Shown here one piece after another: positions 31,701 to 43,659 of a stretch of DNA of 54,281 nt. Made by a program: the position numbers and the translations under genes. Under the pieces are notes generated by a model. The model had not been told where the DNA came from and searched no databases. It worked only from the letters and a program-made list of their open reading frames with translations. The stretch's first letter is position 1, and each line of letters begins with the position of its first letter. The DNA comes from Spirogloea muscicola. Taxonomy: Eukaryota > Streptophyta > Zygnematophyceae > Spirogloeales > Spirogloeaceae. The stretch is taken from NCBI GenBank assembly GCA_009602725.1, contig WELB01000077.1, positions 301,334-355,614 on the forward strand, given 5' to 3'.

Positions 31701-34700
31701 CAAATTAAAGATATGACAACAGTTACACGCAGCAGATGCTGTAGCAGGAAAATAGAGGCTCTTAAGTAGAAGATATACCACAACACAGCAGTTGTGGACA
31801 ACTCAGGCACTTTCCAACTAACAGCCTGACAAAGTGATTACATCCTGCATCCACAGGGGCCATCATGGATTGAAGCTAATGAAAAGCACGCACAAGGATG
31901 CAAGTGCTGTGGTCGCAAACCCACCTCTCTGCAGTCATCTGGTCGTGAAGCACAGCATGCCTCTGATTGAAGGTGCCCCTCTCAGAGTCCTGCCCCGACA
32001 GGCGCACGGGGAAATGCGGGTGGCTCTGCGGCGTTTGAGAGATCGATGCATCTGCATGGAGCATCAGTGTCCTGCACCCCAGTGGCACCATCAGCCTGTC
32101 AGCCATCAGCAATGTAGGTTCGAGATGCAGTCAATGGTTCACAAATCTGATTGGATTCTGGCTCACGTGACGTAGAATTTGCACAGCTATCTTGTAGCTC
32201 GCAATGACAAAGAGCAGAAGCACTATATAGAGAAGCACAAGTACCACAAGAACAAATGACTCGAACACTGACAAGGCAGACACATGTGGAGCAGATGCTT
32301 TTCATCCTTCACATACTTCCACTTGCTATGGTGTTTGAAGAATTGTTACCCGAATGCTAGCGCCTCTGCCATTGCAAAGTCTATCTGTTTCCCAGTCTCT
32401 ATCATTTTCGACCTAGATTTCAGTAACCGGGCCACCTGGAAACAGGGCAATGTCACACAGAGAAAATGTTGTAACCTGTGAGACTGACCTGATTTGTCAA
32501 TGTTACAGATTCTGTTGCTTATATCTGACCTCCTCAAAGTACACTGCTGTGGTGAACCCAAAGAGCAGATGAAGATGCAACCTGCATGATGTGACTATGT
32601 ATGTGGAAAATCTCACATCTGGGTGCAGGTTGAATCCTTCAGGCACCACGCAGATGGCCCTTCCCTGCAACATTGTGGTAGCGCCACTTATGAGACAATT
32701 GGCGCATCACAAACACGACAACCAGGTCTCCTTGTAGGAGACATTTCGACTTACAGCACTGGCATCCTAACGGAGCGGCCTCGAAAGTTCTCAGGCCAAG
32801 CAAGCCCACCATAAGCCCTTGCTTGCATGCCATACACCGTTGAATAATTGCACAAAGGCAGACAGGCTGATGTACGACAGTCATGAACTGATGGAAGGAC
32901 AAGACACCTTGCTGAGCCTTTGCAGAGTGTAGGGTCACGCAGAGGGGCTGACCACTCGTTGGAGGGTAACTTCTGGCAGGCCAGTCGGCTGTACCACCCG
33001 ATCTTTGGTCAGCGACCCCAATGCCTGCCCTGTGTCACGGCATCCATTTGCTGTGAAGCGAGCACCTCGCCTTCTGCCATGCAGACTATAGATTCAATTT
33101 ATGAGAAATTGCATTCAAGTTAAGCTATTTGTTGGGTTTCTTCTGAAACTTATGCTTGCCAGCGCTTGCACCTTGCCAGTTGCTAGCTAGCCAGTCCTGG
33201 GGCGTGGGAGAGTGCTCCTCGACCCGAGCATACTCATCCTCGAAGTTCGCCAGCATGCCTGTCGTCCAGTTGTCGATCATCTGTTGACGATATGTAAATA
33301 GTATAGGTTTTGGTTCTTCATGTCCGAATCACTGACCCATTGCATGTCCAGGTCTCTCACCAACCGCTATACCTTGAATTAAAAATTTAAATAAGTGAGC
33401 CTATATTAAGACCATTCCTGGCTGTGGAGAATAGTAGAGCGAAGCAGTCACGGTATTGAGGAAAGGATCTTTTAGGCCTAGCCTTGTTGCTGTATACAAG
33501 AGTACATTCCTCATTTGTAACAGGTCAGAGTGGCCAGAGAGAAGAGGATTCCAATCACATACTTCTTGGCTTATGATGCCTTCGTCCAGTAGTTGTTGCG
33601 AGTATTGCTGCAGCACAGTGGGGTGATCTGCTATTCTCCTGTAGGACAGTGGCTGTGTCACTCTCGGATCATCCTGTATGGGTAGCACCACTTTGGATGA
33701 GAATTAGAGGAAGCAGGGAATCAGCAAAGAATTCAGTAGCACGAAAAGAGCAGACAAAATCAAAGTCAAGTGCCAGTCCTTCTTTCATGGTATATACAAT
33801 GAGCGACATGAGTGCCTGCACTCTCCATTATAAAGTCCCCCAAGATGTCGAAAGGACCCGTATCAACAACTAAAGAAAAGGAAAGCTCTCATTGTCAGGC
33901 AACAGATTTTTTTCATGTCTTGCTCATGGCATGTGCATTACACTAGCAAAGCATAAGCTCTGTAAACAAACCAGACGTGCTAGGGAGGTAAGACCTGCTC
34001 GTTGTGGCCATGTCGCCTGTAGCAAACTAGGTCAATTACAACATCATGGTGAAACAACTGCGAAATGGCAACAAGCAAGGCAAGCGCTTCAATATAGGCC
34101 AACACAGCTGCCCAAGGATACCATTGCAAGTGCAATAATGCTCGGCAATACAGGAGCTTGCATGTACGACTTATCCTGCGTTCTTGGGATTGGGTTTGAT
34201 GTACCACGCGACCTGTCGGAAATCGACGGCCAACTGGCAGGCGCGAGCGACTGCCTCAGGGTCGTCGCCATTCACGTGGAATATGGGTGCTCCGACTGCC
34301 TGTACTAGCAGCTTGTGAGTTGGTCGCACACTGCTCAGAGCCATGGATGCATAACAAGTACAGCTCCATAAAAGAATCGAGAAAGATTGTGATGTCAAGA
34401 TGCTCACCTTGGCCACGTCGCTTGGATGGGGGGTGGATCTGGCAAGCTTGGGATCCGTTGTGAAACCAATCTGGTTATTTATAATCACATGCACAGTTCC
34501 CCCAGTGTGGTACTCGGGCAAGTTCGACAGCTGCATCGCAAGTACACAGATTAAGCAGGTGAAAGCGTCGCTGCCATTCCACCCTTAAAAGCATGGAATC
34601 ACAGAGATCGATGATAATTTGTGCTGAAGACCTTCGTAAGGGTGGAACTTTTGTCATGCCTCCAAGATGCAACAGCCATAACACAAGAAGGATATGCAAA

Positions 34701-37700
34701 CAAGGATGCAGTGCTCCTTATACATATAAGCAGCAGCATGTTGAATGACAACAACATTCCCCCTGACCTGGAGCACCTCTGACACAATGCCAAGCCCGGC
34801 GAAAGCAGCATCCCCATGCAGCAGCAAACCCTGCAGCCATTGAGGAAGTAGCAGCATGACAGAAATAATCAACTCCCAGCGAAGTGCTACACAATTTACA
34901 CATAAGAATTACATATTGAGGCGGTCAGCCTGAATTGTAAAGTGAACTTCACATGCTGCAGACATGATTGAAGTAGCTACAATTCGAGCTATTTGGCTGA
35001 CGTAGCTAAAATACTGAGGAAGTGGTGGCAGAGCCTAGTTGCTTCTCAATATTGGCTGTTTAATAATCAAGCAACAGCACGTCCTTTTGCGTGCTTCTTT
35101 GCAACAAGCTTTCTAGTTTTCTTGATTAGAGAGGTGAAGTGTAGCTAATAAGCAAACCCCCTGTGGGTTAGGGAACCTTCTTCATGTAATGAAGGTTGTC
35201 AAGGTGACTCTCTTAAGCACAAGCTTGTGACGAAGAGATCCTGGTGTTTGATTTCCAAGACACTGCCAGAAAAGAAAAATGGAACATCTACGCTACTGAA
35301 GCACAATGTTCAGAGAGACGACATTGACCTGCAAGAAGAAGCATCATTGTGGCTCTCACCATGACCCTTGTCCGATGGTTGTCCTCCAAGAAGACTTGCT
35401 TGGCCCTCACTTTGCCTACAACCACAGAGTCCACCGACTCTAGGTGGCTTGGATTAGGTGACAGCGACAATTGTACCTGCAAGCCAGTGACAAGAGCTGC
35501 TGTGCATCTATGTAGTGACAACAAGCTATAGACTTCCAAGTTATTGCTCCCATACATTCTGGAGCCTGTGAGGACTTGGTGATACTTTCCGTGCATGGGA
35601 GCCCTTCATGCATTGCAAGCATGTACAAATGAAAGATGTGAGAGATGTAAGCCATTCTAAACCCTTACATTATACTGCTTGCAGATCAGTAGGCCTCAGT
35701 GTCATGTCTAGACATGTTGAGGCGAACCATACCGCGGGACATCAAGATGATGTGCACAATTGTATTGTCATACCTACCTCCTTGCCACTGACTTTAAGCA
35801 AGCCACGGGTGCCTAGGTGGTACTTCACATCGCCTACATTTGAGTATTTGGCCTTGCTGTGCAAGCGGAACTCGGCAGTAATTGCGCCTAGCGGCTTGGA
35901 TAGGAGGGAGTGAAGGACATTCAGTCGGCCCCTGCACAGAGGCACCAATTGGCCAATGTGACTATCAGATTGAGGATTTTGGTGGGCTGACTGTTCATCT
36001 CTTTCTCCTATCAAGAGCAAGTATGTAGGACAAGATACAAGGACAATATAAACAGACCCAGCACCTTCAACACAAGTACATTGCTGTAGCTTGACACCGT
36101 TTAAGCCTCATATATCTCCTCTACCAAGCAAGCATCTCAGCAGACAAATAGATGCTTGACTTGTTGCCAAGAGGACTACTTACCTGTGTGCCATTCCCAG
36201 CTCAATGCTCTCCACCCCTGTTTGTACTGCCCTCTGTACGGACATCAATGCCCCTAGGCTCCAAGAATCAGTAGAGCGAAAACACATCTGGCATGAAAAT
36301 CCGTGCAGCTACTTATAGGCAAGAGAAGTTCATGGGTGCATGGCCATCAAGAGCTGCTGATCTCTGAGGCAGTAAGCAGCGCTGCTGACTTTCATGAGAG
36401 GGCACTGGTCCTACGACAGTAGGTGCTCTGGTGGTCAGACAGCCACGACCTCTGTGAGGGACCAGAGCCCAGGGATGAGACTCTCGCAGCCCTCGATGCC
36501 AAAGCGCTTGGATGACGGAAACTTTCTGGCGAGGAAGCGCTCAAAGTGGTCTGCCGCGACAGGGGGCCACGGAGAGGACATGAAGGTGGACCCAAGGACA
36601 GCTGTAAAAGGGAGAAGATGGGTCTGCAATGGGGCAGCAAGCTGGCCATACCCAGTGCCCGACCTGCATAGAGGAGCCGGCGGAAGAGCGCCTGCCGCTG
36701 CGGCGGCGTGAAGCGGCTGCGGCCGGGCGGGACCTCGAGGTGGCGCTGCAGCCAGGCCTTCTGGTCCGGCGACGGCAGGTGGGCGTACTCCGCCGTCAGG
36801 GTGCCGCAGTAGGCGGCACGCAGGAGCGCCACGAGCTCGCGCACTGTCCAGAAGAGCTGCGGCGCCCGCGCGATCTTGAGCTGGTCGCCCAGATAGTAGC
36901 TGCGCTCGCGGCGGCGGCTGCGGCATCAACACCTCAAACCCTGAACCCCTGAAGCGAAACCCTTAAACCCCTGATTCCCTAAACCATAAACCCCGTGTAG
37001 CTATCCTGCAGGCATATGTGTTCACCATTCTCAAATTTTTGGTCTTATGGATGCTATCAGCTTGCCATGAGCGGGAAAAGGGACTTGAACCCTCAACCTC
37101 AGCCTTGGGAAGGTTACACGCTAAAGTATAGCTACTTCCGCTTCTCTGCTTTGCTTTTCTGCCTTCTTGGAATGGGCCCAAGTAGATGTGAACCACTGAC
37201 TCCCTCAACCAAAAAGCCATAAATCCTAAACCCTCGAATCTTAACCCCTAAACACCTCAAACTCAAACCCTAACCTAACCGGCAATGAGCCCGCCAGCCG
37301 AGGCCAAGGGCCTGCACATGTCGCAAGGACGACAGTCCAGAGGCCCAATGGCTGCCGTTAGAGCTCACCGCCGGTCAGGGTCGACGCCGGCGAGGCCGAC
37401 GGCGGCGAGGTCGAGGTCGGGGAAGCGGCGCAGCAGCGCGAAGAGGTCGCGCGCGTCGGCGGGCTCGCCGGCGGCCGCGTCGTTGCCGTCGCGCAGCGGG
37501 CCCAGAGTGCGTCCCAGCGGGTCTGCGGCGGCCCGCCGCCGCCGTGAGCCATCAGGCTCAACTCGCCGGCGGCCTTCCGGCTGAGCTCCCACAGCCCAGG
37601 CGGCACCGCGAGGGGCTCACCGAGCGTGGCGGCGAAGTGGCCGCGGTTGCGGAAGGCGCGGACGAGCGACGCGATGCGCAGCGTCTCGCCAATGACCTTG

Positions 37701-37744
37701 ATGTCCGTCGCCGCCGCCGCTGCCGTCGCCGCCGCCGCCGCCAT
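28792..37744 (-). CDS. OGDH: 2-oxoglutarate dehydrogenase E1 with EF-hand-like insertion
   Basis: E1 is the thiamine-diphosphate-dependent first component of the mitochondrial TCA-cycle complex converting 2-oxoglutarate to succinyl-CoA. Twenty-seven minus-strand exons join in frame (1033 residues). Upper edges: 37744, 37522, 36917, 36550, 36233, 35931, 35476, 34830, 34530, 34299, 34057, 33673, 33280, 33029, 32664, 32435, 32071, 31678, 31371, 30881, 30523, 30270, 30046, 29824, 29614, 29281 and 29022. Landmarks are [58 protein letters not shown], the ThDP motif [10 protein letters not shown]...[86 protein letters not shown] and [13 protein letters not shown]. Exons 30881-30667 and 30523-30461 add about 60-80 residues absent from animal and plant E1. 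The N-terminal transit peptide and the family's first about 90 residues are not found; the ATG at 37744 is a provisional start. Confidence 0.93.
36935..37000 (-). repeat. Degenerate telomere-like tract in OGDH intron 2 (left part)
   Basis: Irregular CCCTAAA/CCCTGAA units read on the plus strand, so TTTAGGG-like units are in the sense of OGDH. The tract lies within the intron between exons 37522-37369 and 36917-36664. Confidence 0.7.
37071..37141 (-). pseudogene. Mitochondrial-type tRNA-Gly-like sequence in OGDH intron 2
   Basis: The minus strand opens GCGGAAGTAGC, has an anticodon region CTTCCCAAG (anticodon CCC where plant mitochondrial tRNA-Gly has GCC), a T-arm GAGGGTTCAAGTCCCTT, and ends CCCGC. 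The acceptor stem pairs with one mismatch, the D-stem is GCTA/TAGC, and the anticodon stem has one mismatch. The resemblance is to plant-type mitochondrial trnG as I remember it and not to nuclear tRNA-Gly. The mismatches and altered anticodon suggest a nuclear copy of organelle origin, probably dead. Confidence 0.5.
37208..37280 (-). repeat. Degenerate telomere-like tract in OGDH intron 2 (right part)
   Basis: Units such as CCTAAACCC and AAACCCTAACC occur on the plus strand. Together with 36935-37000 they flank the tRNA-Gly-like sequence on both sides. Confidence 0.75.
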
Positions 37745-37993
37745 GGCGGCAGCGCCGGCGGCCGCGCCTCGTCCGGCGGCGCCCCTTCTGGAGAAGCACA
37801 ACCCCAGCCTACTTTCCTACATCTTTATTTTTTAAAGCCCTAACTCCTTACTATCCAGCATCTTAAATAAGGAAGAAGGCGCGCATAGAATCAGAGGATG
37901 ACCCATATTGTTGTCAAGCCAATAAATGTTTGAAAAGCCCAGAGTAAAGCCCAAGTCGCTCCAGCGAGGGGTCGAGAGTCTCTAAGCCCCAAA

Positions 37994-38100
37994 CCGGATT
38001 CGAACCTGGGCGTCAGTTGCGACTCAAGGCAACCCCCCATGCGCGCTCGAGCGATCTAAGCCTCAGCCTGCCGCTGCGAGGACGAGGGTTCGACTCCGTG
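37994..38100. other. Two divergent tRNA-like halves sharing a palindromic D-arm
   Basis: Perfect B-box-type motifs face opposite ways: GGTTCGAATCC on the minus strand (37996-38006) and GGTTCGACTCC on the plus strand (38087-38097). Between them is the palindrome CGCTCGAGCG (about 38045-38054), which could be a D-arm for either. I could not fold a full cloverleaf on either strand. They lie between the divergent OGDH and ZNHIT3-like genes. Confidence 0.35.
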
Positions 38101-38311
38101 CCCGACCTGCGCCTGCCGTGCCGGCTCTCTCGGACGCCCAGCTCGCGTCCCAGCGATGGAGGGCCTCTCCGCCTCGCTGCATTCTTTGTGCTGCGTTCCG
38201 TGACGAGAGCTCGGCGCCCGGCGTTGGGTTACGACGTTTGGCTGTGCCAGTCAGCCGCTCGAGCACAGCACTTTGCTGGGCGGGGCCCGCAATCGAGGCT
38301 CGGCGCTGGGC

Positions 38312-40272
38312 ATGGGAGGCGCCTGCCAAGTGTGCGAGGCCGTCGAGGCCCGCTACAAGTGCCCCACGTGCCGCCTGCCGTAGTGAGCACATGCATCCCC
38401 TCCCCCTCCCCCTCCCTCCCTCCCTCTCTCTACCTCCCCCTCCTCCCCTCCCATGAACCCCCCCTTCGGCCGCCTTGCGCCCCCTCGCTTCCTCTCCATA
38501 TACCCCTCGCCCCGCTCCTTCTCTCCTATCCCTCCTCTCCTTTGCTTGTACTTTAGCTCGTACTTTTGTCCCCTTCTTGGTTTCCCTTCACCAGTTGTCC
38601 AGCCTTTGCATGGTAACAGTGTAAACCCATTACTTAGGGACCTCCGCCTGGTATCTCCACCCTGCAATCAAACCTTGGCCTTCATTCACAGTACCTCCGA
38701 CATCACAACCCGCCAGCGACTACAACTGGAATTAGCCAACCGGTCCTTAGGCCCTGACTAGATGCGTTGGCATGACTGTTCCCCGCAGCTGCTCAGTGCT
38801 CTGTTACCGCAAACACAAGGGTGAGCTCCACTAACTCGAATTAATCTCACTCACATGGCTGTGTCAGCCGGTGTCTTTATTCATATTGTGAGCTGATTTA
38901 AATCATCGAGCTGCATACAAGGCTGAAGCTAGCGCCTTTGCCTAGCCACCGGGCTTGGCAGCTCTCTCCATCAGCCTTAGCTGCCTATATCAAGGCAATG
39001 AATGAAACAGTTAAGTACATCAGTGTATCCGCTTGAGTCACTATGACCGAACCTTGCGGCTGCAGAGGTCGTGTGCGCAGCTGCTCCCCCTGCTGCCCCT
39101 CTGCTCCCCAATGGTGAGCTCGTCGGCAGTGGCTCCTTCTCAGCTACCTCTTTCCATTACCTGATGCTAAACTCAAGTCAGAACCCTGACCTTACAATTA
39201 TCACTTTGCCAAACAACCTCCTGGGCACTGAAGCTGCAGCTTGTGGCCCATCACAGGAGCCCACGCAGTTAGCGAATTGCCGCTGGCGGCGGCGGCAACA
39301 GTAGACGGCACTGCTGGCGAGCAAGTTGTGTCAGCATCGCCGCCGCGGCAGCAGCCCCCGCGGGCGTTTGAGGACGGCCACAACGAGGCTGCCCAGTGGC
39401 GCCTACGGCGACCACAGCTCGAGGCTCTAGGTGCGCTCGCTGCTATTTGATATTTGCAATGTTGCGGATGTCACCTCTCAGCCCTAAAAGTCATTTTCAG
39501 TAAAATATTGAGCCCCAGATTCATCAGATTCAGCAAGAAGGTCAAGCTCGCTGAATGACATCCGCTGGCAACCGCGAAATGTAGCTGTTGTCTTTGGATC
39601 AATTGTTGAGCTGGACAGACTACCCGAGAGTCAGCTGGATTGCTCAAACGTTGATAATCTCGTCGCCTGTCTCGCGGCCCCTCTCTCTGTATTGTCAGCG
39701 GCGTCAGAGCTGGTGCAAAGTGCCCTCCAGAGCACCGAGCTGCAGAGTATATTGCGCACAATCGACGGCGCCGTTGATGGGGAGAAGGTTGCCATCCAAG
39801 CACTCCTCGTCGCATCGCTGCTGGTGATAACGTCTGAAACTATATTTGGTATTGAGCTGCGTGTCTATCACCATCAAATTGAAGAGCCCCAAGGCGCAGT
39901 TCTCAACCTGGACTTCTAGACTCAAGACCGAGGACCTCTACGCCTTTGCCATCAATTCAAGTGAGGCAGTTCAGGTACTACTAAGAAGCTAGTAATGTGG
40001 AAGCTAGCTGCGCACGCAGGAGCTTGCACGAGCGGAGGAGAGCCCGCTCTTCCGCGATTTCTGCCAAAAGGTGTTGGCCACCCCTGCCTCCCGCTACTGC
40101 CACCACTATAGTCTTAATATCAATATTCAGATTATGGATCTGCAATCTGCAGCTCTTTAATGTCAGTGTTGCCTTCTTGCAGGTCCTGGCGGTTGTGAAC
40201 CCAGATGTACATGCAGCACCTGCGCTGCTCCTGCCGGAGGCAATTGTAGCCACTCATGTAACACTTCCGTAG
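38312..40272 (+). CDS. ZNHIT3: ZNHIT3-like HIT zinc-finger protein
   Basis: HIT-type zinc-finger proteins such as ZNHIT3 (yeast Hit1) help assemble box C/D snoRNPs. Seven plus-strand exons join in frame into 184 residues: 38312-38382, 38789-38820, 39066-39113, 39257-39430, 39699-39787, 40020-40070 and 40183-40272 (TAG). Residues 5-40 form the zf-HIT domain: CQVCE, YKCPTC, then YCSVLCYRKHK and a final Cys after the exon 2/3 junction. The middle (residues about 55-110) is low-complexity. The C-terminal half, with SELVQSALQSTELQSILRTI, ID..DGEK and SPLFRDFCQKVLAVVNPD, matches the ZNHIT3 C-terminal helical domain. Human ZNHIT3 is about 155 residues. The start ATG is immediately upstream of the zinc finger, as in the family. 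Intron 1 begins with a long pyrimidine tract (38397-38540). The gene is divergent from OGDH. Confidence 0.85.
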
Positions 40273-41095
40273 GCTGAAGCCCTCTGGCGCAGTAGTGCCA
40301 GAAGGCTGCAATGGCGCGAGAAAAGCGGCTGTGCTTGCCCTAGGATAGAGAAACGAGGGATGGCCGGGAAACTGGTGGAGCCAATTTTCAGCAGTATTTC
40401 AGCAGCTCAGTATGCAATGCGTGCAAGCACAAATGGCGGCTGTGCAGTCGCGCCCGGAGACACAAGATGCAACTTACCAGGCAACTGCAGTGGAGCAAGT
40501 GGGGTCCAAGTAAGACACGGAAGGCTTCAGGGCTTTCTCGCATTGCAGTTTTGGACCCTGTTCACAAGCGGCATGAAGCTTACAAAAGAGGGCTTTGTTT
40601 ATGAGTGGTCCTCGGCAATAGACTAAATGATGCAATGTGTATGCAATTGTCTTCATGTGTGAAGGTTGCCCCTTTCAGTCGGTTGTTCTTCGTCTTTGCT
40701 TGCCTGCTGCACATTGAACCTGATCATCTCACATCAGCTTGCATGGTGCAGGTCCTGGCAACTTGAGGCCCTCGCTCGGCTTTCAAATGAAAGACCTGGG
40801 AGCTTGAGATTGAAGGACACTCTAAACGTACCATCTGACTCTGCACCGCTTGTTGAGGAATTGGCCAAAAAGCAAGTTTCGGGCAAGATTGTGTATAGCT
40901 GGAAAGTGTAAAGACATTAGTTGGAGTTTTGTGCCTCAGGCAAACCAACTTTGGAATTTAGCTTTCGTAGGGTCCTCAACTCGTCGAGTGAGTCATGTTG
41001 TTAGTGAGTAGCATCAAATATTGAGGTCTGTGTGAGAGAAAAGGAAGAAATTTGGGACGAGAATTTGCCATGGGGTAGACGGTCGCTTAGTAACT
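40273..41095. other. No recognised gene (3' flank of the ZNHIT3-like gene)
   Basis: No open frame carries a recognisable domain. The stretch probably contains the ZNHIT3-like 3' UTR followed by intergenic DNA. Confidence 0.5.
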
Positions 41096-41420
41096 CCTCA
41101 GTCACCTTTGGTTGCATGGGTCCTCGTTTCCATACCCTACTTGAGAACATCGCAAGTTAGGATATGCACGACGTGCCAGTATGCTACTAGCCGAGATGAG
41201 CATGCCGGCAGCTTGTTTCTGGTTCTAGCAACGCCGAGTGGCAGCCTGTTTGCAGCAAGCTCAGGCTCATGCTTTGCATCAGAAAGCTGGTCGAGACATA
41301 GCTGGTGGCTTGTCAGTTGCCGTCCGTTTTTCGGGCATCAGTTAGCGGCCTCTATGTGCTAACTCGTGCTTACTCAGCGGGGTCAGCTTAGCAGCAGGTG
41401 ATGTACGGCTGTCAATGCGC
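41096..41420 (+). mobile_element. Retroelement remnant, 3' part
   Basis: The nucleotide sequence matches 42310-42600 and 45530-45840: the GGGTCCTCG(T/C)TTCCATACCCTA block, then a GATATGCACGACG block, ending with GTCAGCTTAGCAGCAGGTGA. The frame is broken by a stop in the first block. It is the oldest-looking of the three 3' ends. Confidence 0.5.
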
Positions 41421-41857
41421 TCGCCTTTGTACTAGGCCACTCAGGCCCTCCATCACTCAATGCACACCTTACACACTCCGTTCACTCCACTCCATACGAC
41501 AAGGTCCAGAGAGCTGAAAGGCGAATGGCACTTGAACCACACAGCTATGCACGAGACTGCAGCGGAGGGGAGCTTAGTAACCCCGGGTTAGCAGCAGCAA
41601 GTCGGAGTAACTTGCAGCTGGACCTCCATACACACTCAATTAACACTCCTTCGGAAGACCTCACTGATCTTCAGTACTTGGCCACTCAGGCCCTCTCCAT
41701 CACACTCATTCGGGGCCACTTCACACCGGGACGGACGGATGCGCCGAGGCGTACGTGTCGCGCGATGTATGAAATGCCCGGGTTCACAAGCTTGCGCGCC
41801 CGGACGCCGGGGCCCCCGCCACGGAGGCGACACATCGGATGCTGACTAGGACGCCTT

Positions 41858-42600
41858 TTGCCCCCCGTTGAGGGGGGAACGGCGCCGTTTGCCACGAAGG
41901 CAGATGGACCTGGGCCCTCCTCCCGAGGAGGCTGCCCGGCCTGCCCGAAAAGAAACAGCTGGCACTCACCCCCATCCCTCGGCAGACTCGAGGCTATCGG
42001 CAGACCCGAGGGACCAGCCTCCCCTTCGCCCCTGCCTCCCTCCTCCCCCACCCCCCTCATCGTTGAAGTGAGCAATGTAATGCCCATCACCACGGATTCC
42101 CAGGGACGCCATCACCGTCGCACCCTGGACATCGTGGGTGTACAACCTGGCGGAGGCCCACGAGCTTTGGTTGATGTGGTGGTGACTGAGGCATACAAGA
42201 GTTCCGCTTCCACACACATTGCTGGCCACGCAGTGGGAGGTGCTGAGCAGAAAAAGCTCCGACACTACTCAGACTACCCCCGCAGTGACCACCTCCTCCC
42301 GGCCGCAATCGACACTTTCGGCTGCTTGGGTCCTCGCTTCCATACCCTACTCGAGAACATAGCGAGTCTGGGATATGCACGACGCGAGGATTTGCTCCTA
42401 GCCCAGAGCCTATCTGTCATTTCTGCGACGTCGAGTGTCAACCTGTCTGCAACGAGCTCAGGCGTATGCTCTGCATCAGAAAGCTGGTCGAGCCTTAGCT
42501 GCTGGCACAAGAGCTAGTCAATTGCCGTCCGGTATTCGAGCGTCAGCTAGCGACCTCTATGTGCTGACTCGTGGTTACTGAGCGGGTCAGCTTAGCAGCA
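41858..42600 (+). mobile_element. Retroelement remnant, endonuclease-like domain to 3' end
   Basis: The plus frame 41858-42517 reads RRTLDIVGVQPGGGPRALVD then VVVTEAYK, followed by KLRHYSDYP and LLPAAIDTFGCLGPRFHTLL. This is the order expected for the restriction-like endonuclease region and the downstream conserved blocks of RLE-bearing non-LTR elements. The 3' tail GTCAGCTTAGCAGCAGGTGA is shared with the copies ending at about 41420 and 45840. No reverse transcriptase is present. Confidence 0.5.
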
Positions 42601-42949
42601 GGTGACGTACATTTGTCCAATGTGCTTGCCTTTGTACTTGGCCACACATGGCCTCCCCATCTCTTAATACACACGCATTTTCCTCAGCAGCCGCATTCTC
42701 TTCTCCCCTCGCCATGACCAGGAGCGAGGTCGCGCGCCCTCCCGGCCCCGTCCCGGCAGCGCTGCCATAGCGCCAGCCGGATCGCCAAAGCCGCGCAGTC
42801 CCCGGACAGCCGCAGTCGGCGGGGCAGCTGCAGCTGGTGGCTGCCACGGCAGCAGCTGACATGCCGGCCGCAGCCCGCTACAGCGGCAACAGCGCCTCGC
42901 CGCCGATGCCAGCGCTACCAGCGCCAACAGCGCCAGCCGGCGGGGGCAC

Positions 42950-43400
42950 TCCGGCGAGCGGGGGCATGGAGCCGATGCCCATCCTCGACCTCAACGTGGA
43001 CGTCTGGGAGCAGCAGGTGCGCGACAGTGGTGGAGGCGCCAGGCCGGCAGCAGCCCCGGCGATGACGGCAGGGGCTCGTGGAGACTTGCGTGGGTGGTCA
43101 CGCTCTTACACGCTAAAGGAGCCGCCGATCTGGCCAGCGAGTAGCTTGTGAGTTCATGATCCTTCCGATCCTGCGGAAGGATCATTGCCACGCCACTCCT
43201 CTTGGCCAGCTCGGCGGCTCCTTCAGCGTGTATGAGCGTGACCACCCACTCATGTCTCCAGGCGCCCCTGCCGTCATCGCCGGGGCTGCTGCCTGCGCCT
43301 CCACCACTGTGCCGCACTTGCTGCTCCCGGACGGGCAAGTTGAGGTCGGGGATGCGCATCGGCTCCATGCCTCCGCTCGCCGGTGCCTGCAGCAACAGCA
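42950..43400. repeat. Large inverted repeat with a perfect 12-bp hairpin at its centre
   Basis: Arms of roughly 190 bp (about 42955-43148 and 43190-43395) are about 88-90% identical reverse complements. The left arm reads GGMEPMPILDLNVDVWEQQV on plus; the right arm reads GGMEPMRIPDLNLPVREQQV on minus. The centre has exact 12-base arms (43056-shifted: 43156-43167 and 43174-43185) around ATCCTG. The encoded peptide is not recognised. It may be part of the neighbouring transposon remnant. Confidence 0.75.
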
Positions 43401-43659
43401 ACAACAGCAACAGCCAGCGGACTCGCGGAATCTCAAGTCCCTGCTTAGCAAGCTGATTGAGAAGCTGTAGTAAGGGCCGGCAGCAATCTGATTGTAAGAC
43501 GTTGGTGTACAAATACTTCTCAGACTGTCAACCAATCTGTCTCTTTCAAATATCTCTGCAGGATTACGATATTCTGCTTAGCAGGATGATCAGTAAGCTG
43601 TAATAGGGGCCGGCAGGGCACTGACCGCCAACGTTGATGTACAAATTACTTGCATATAG

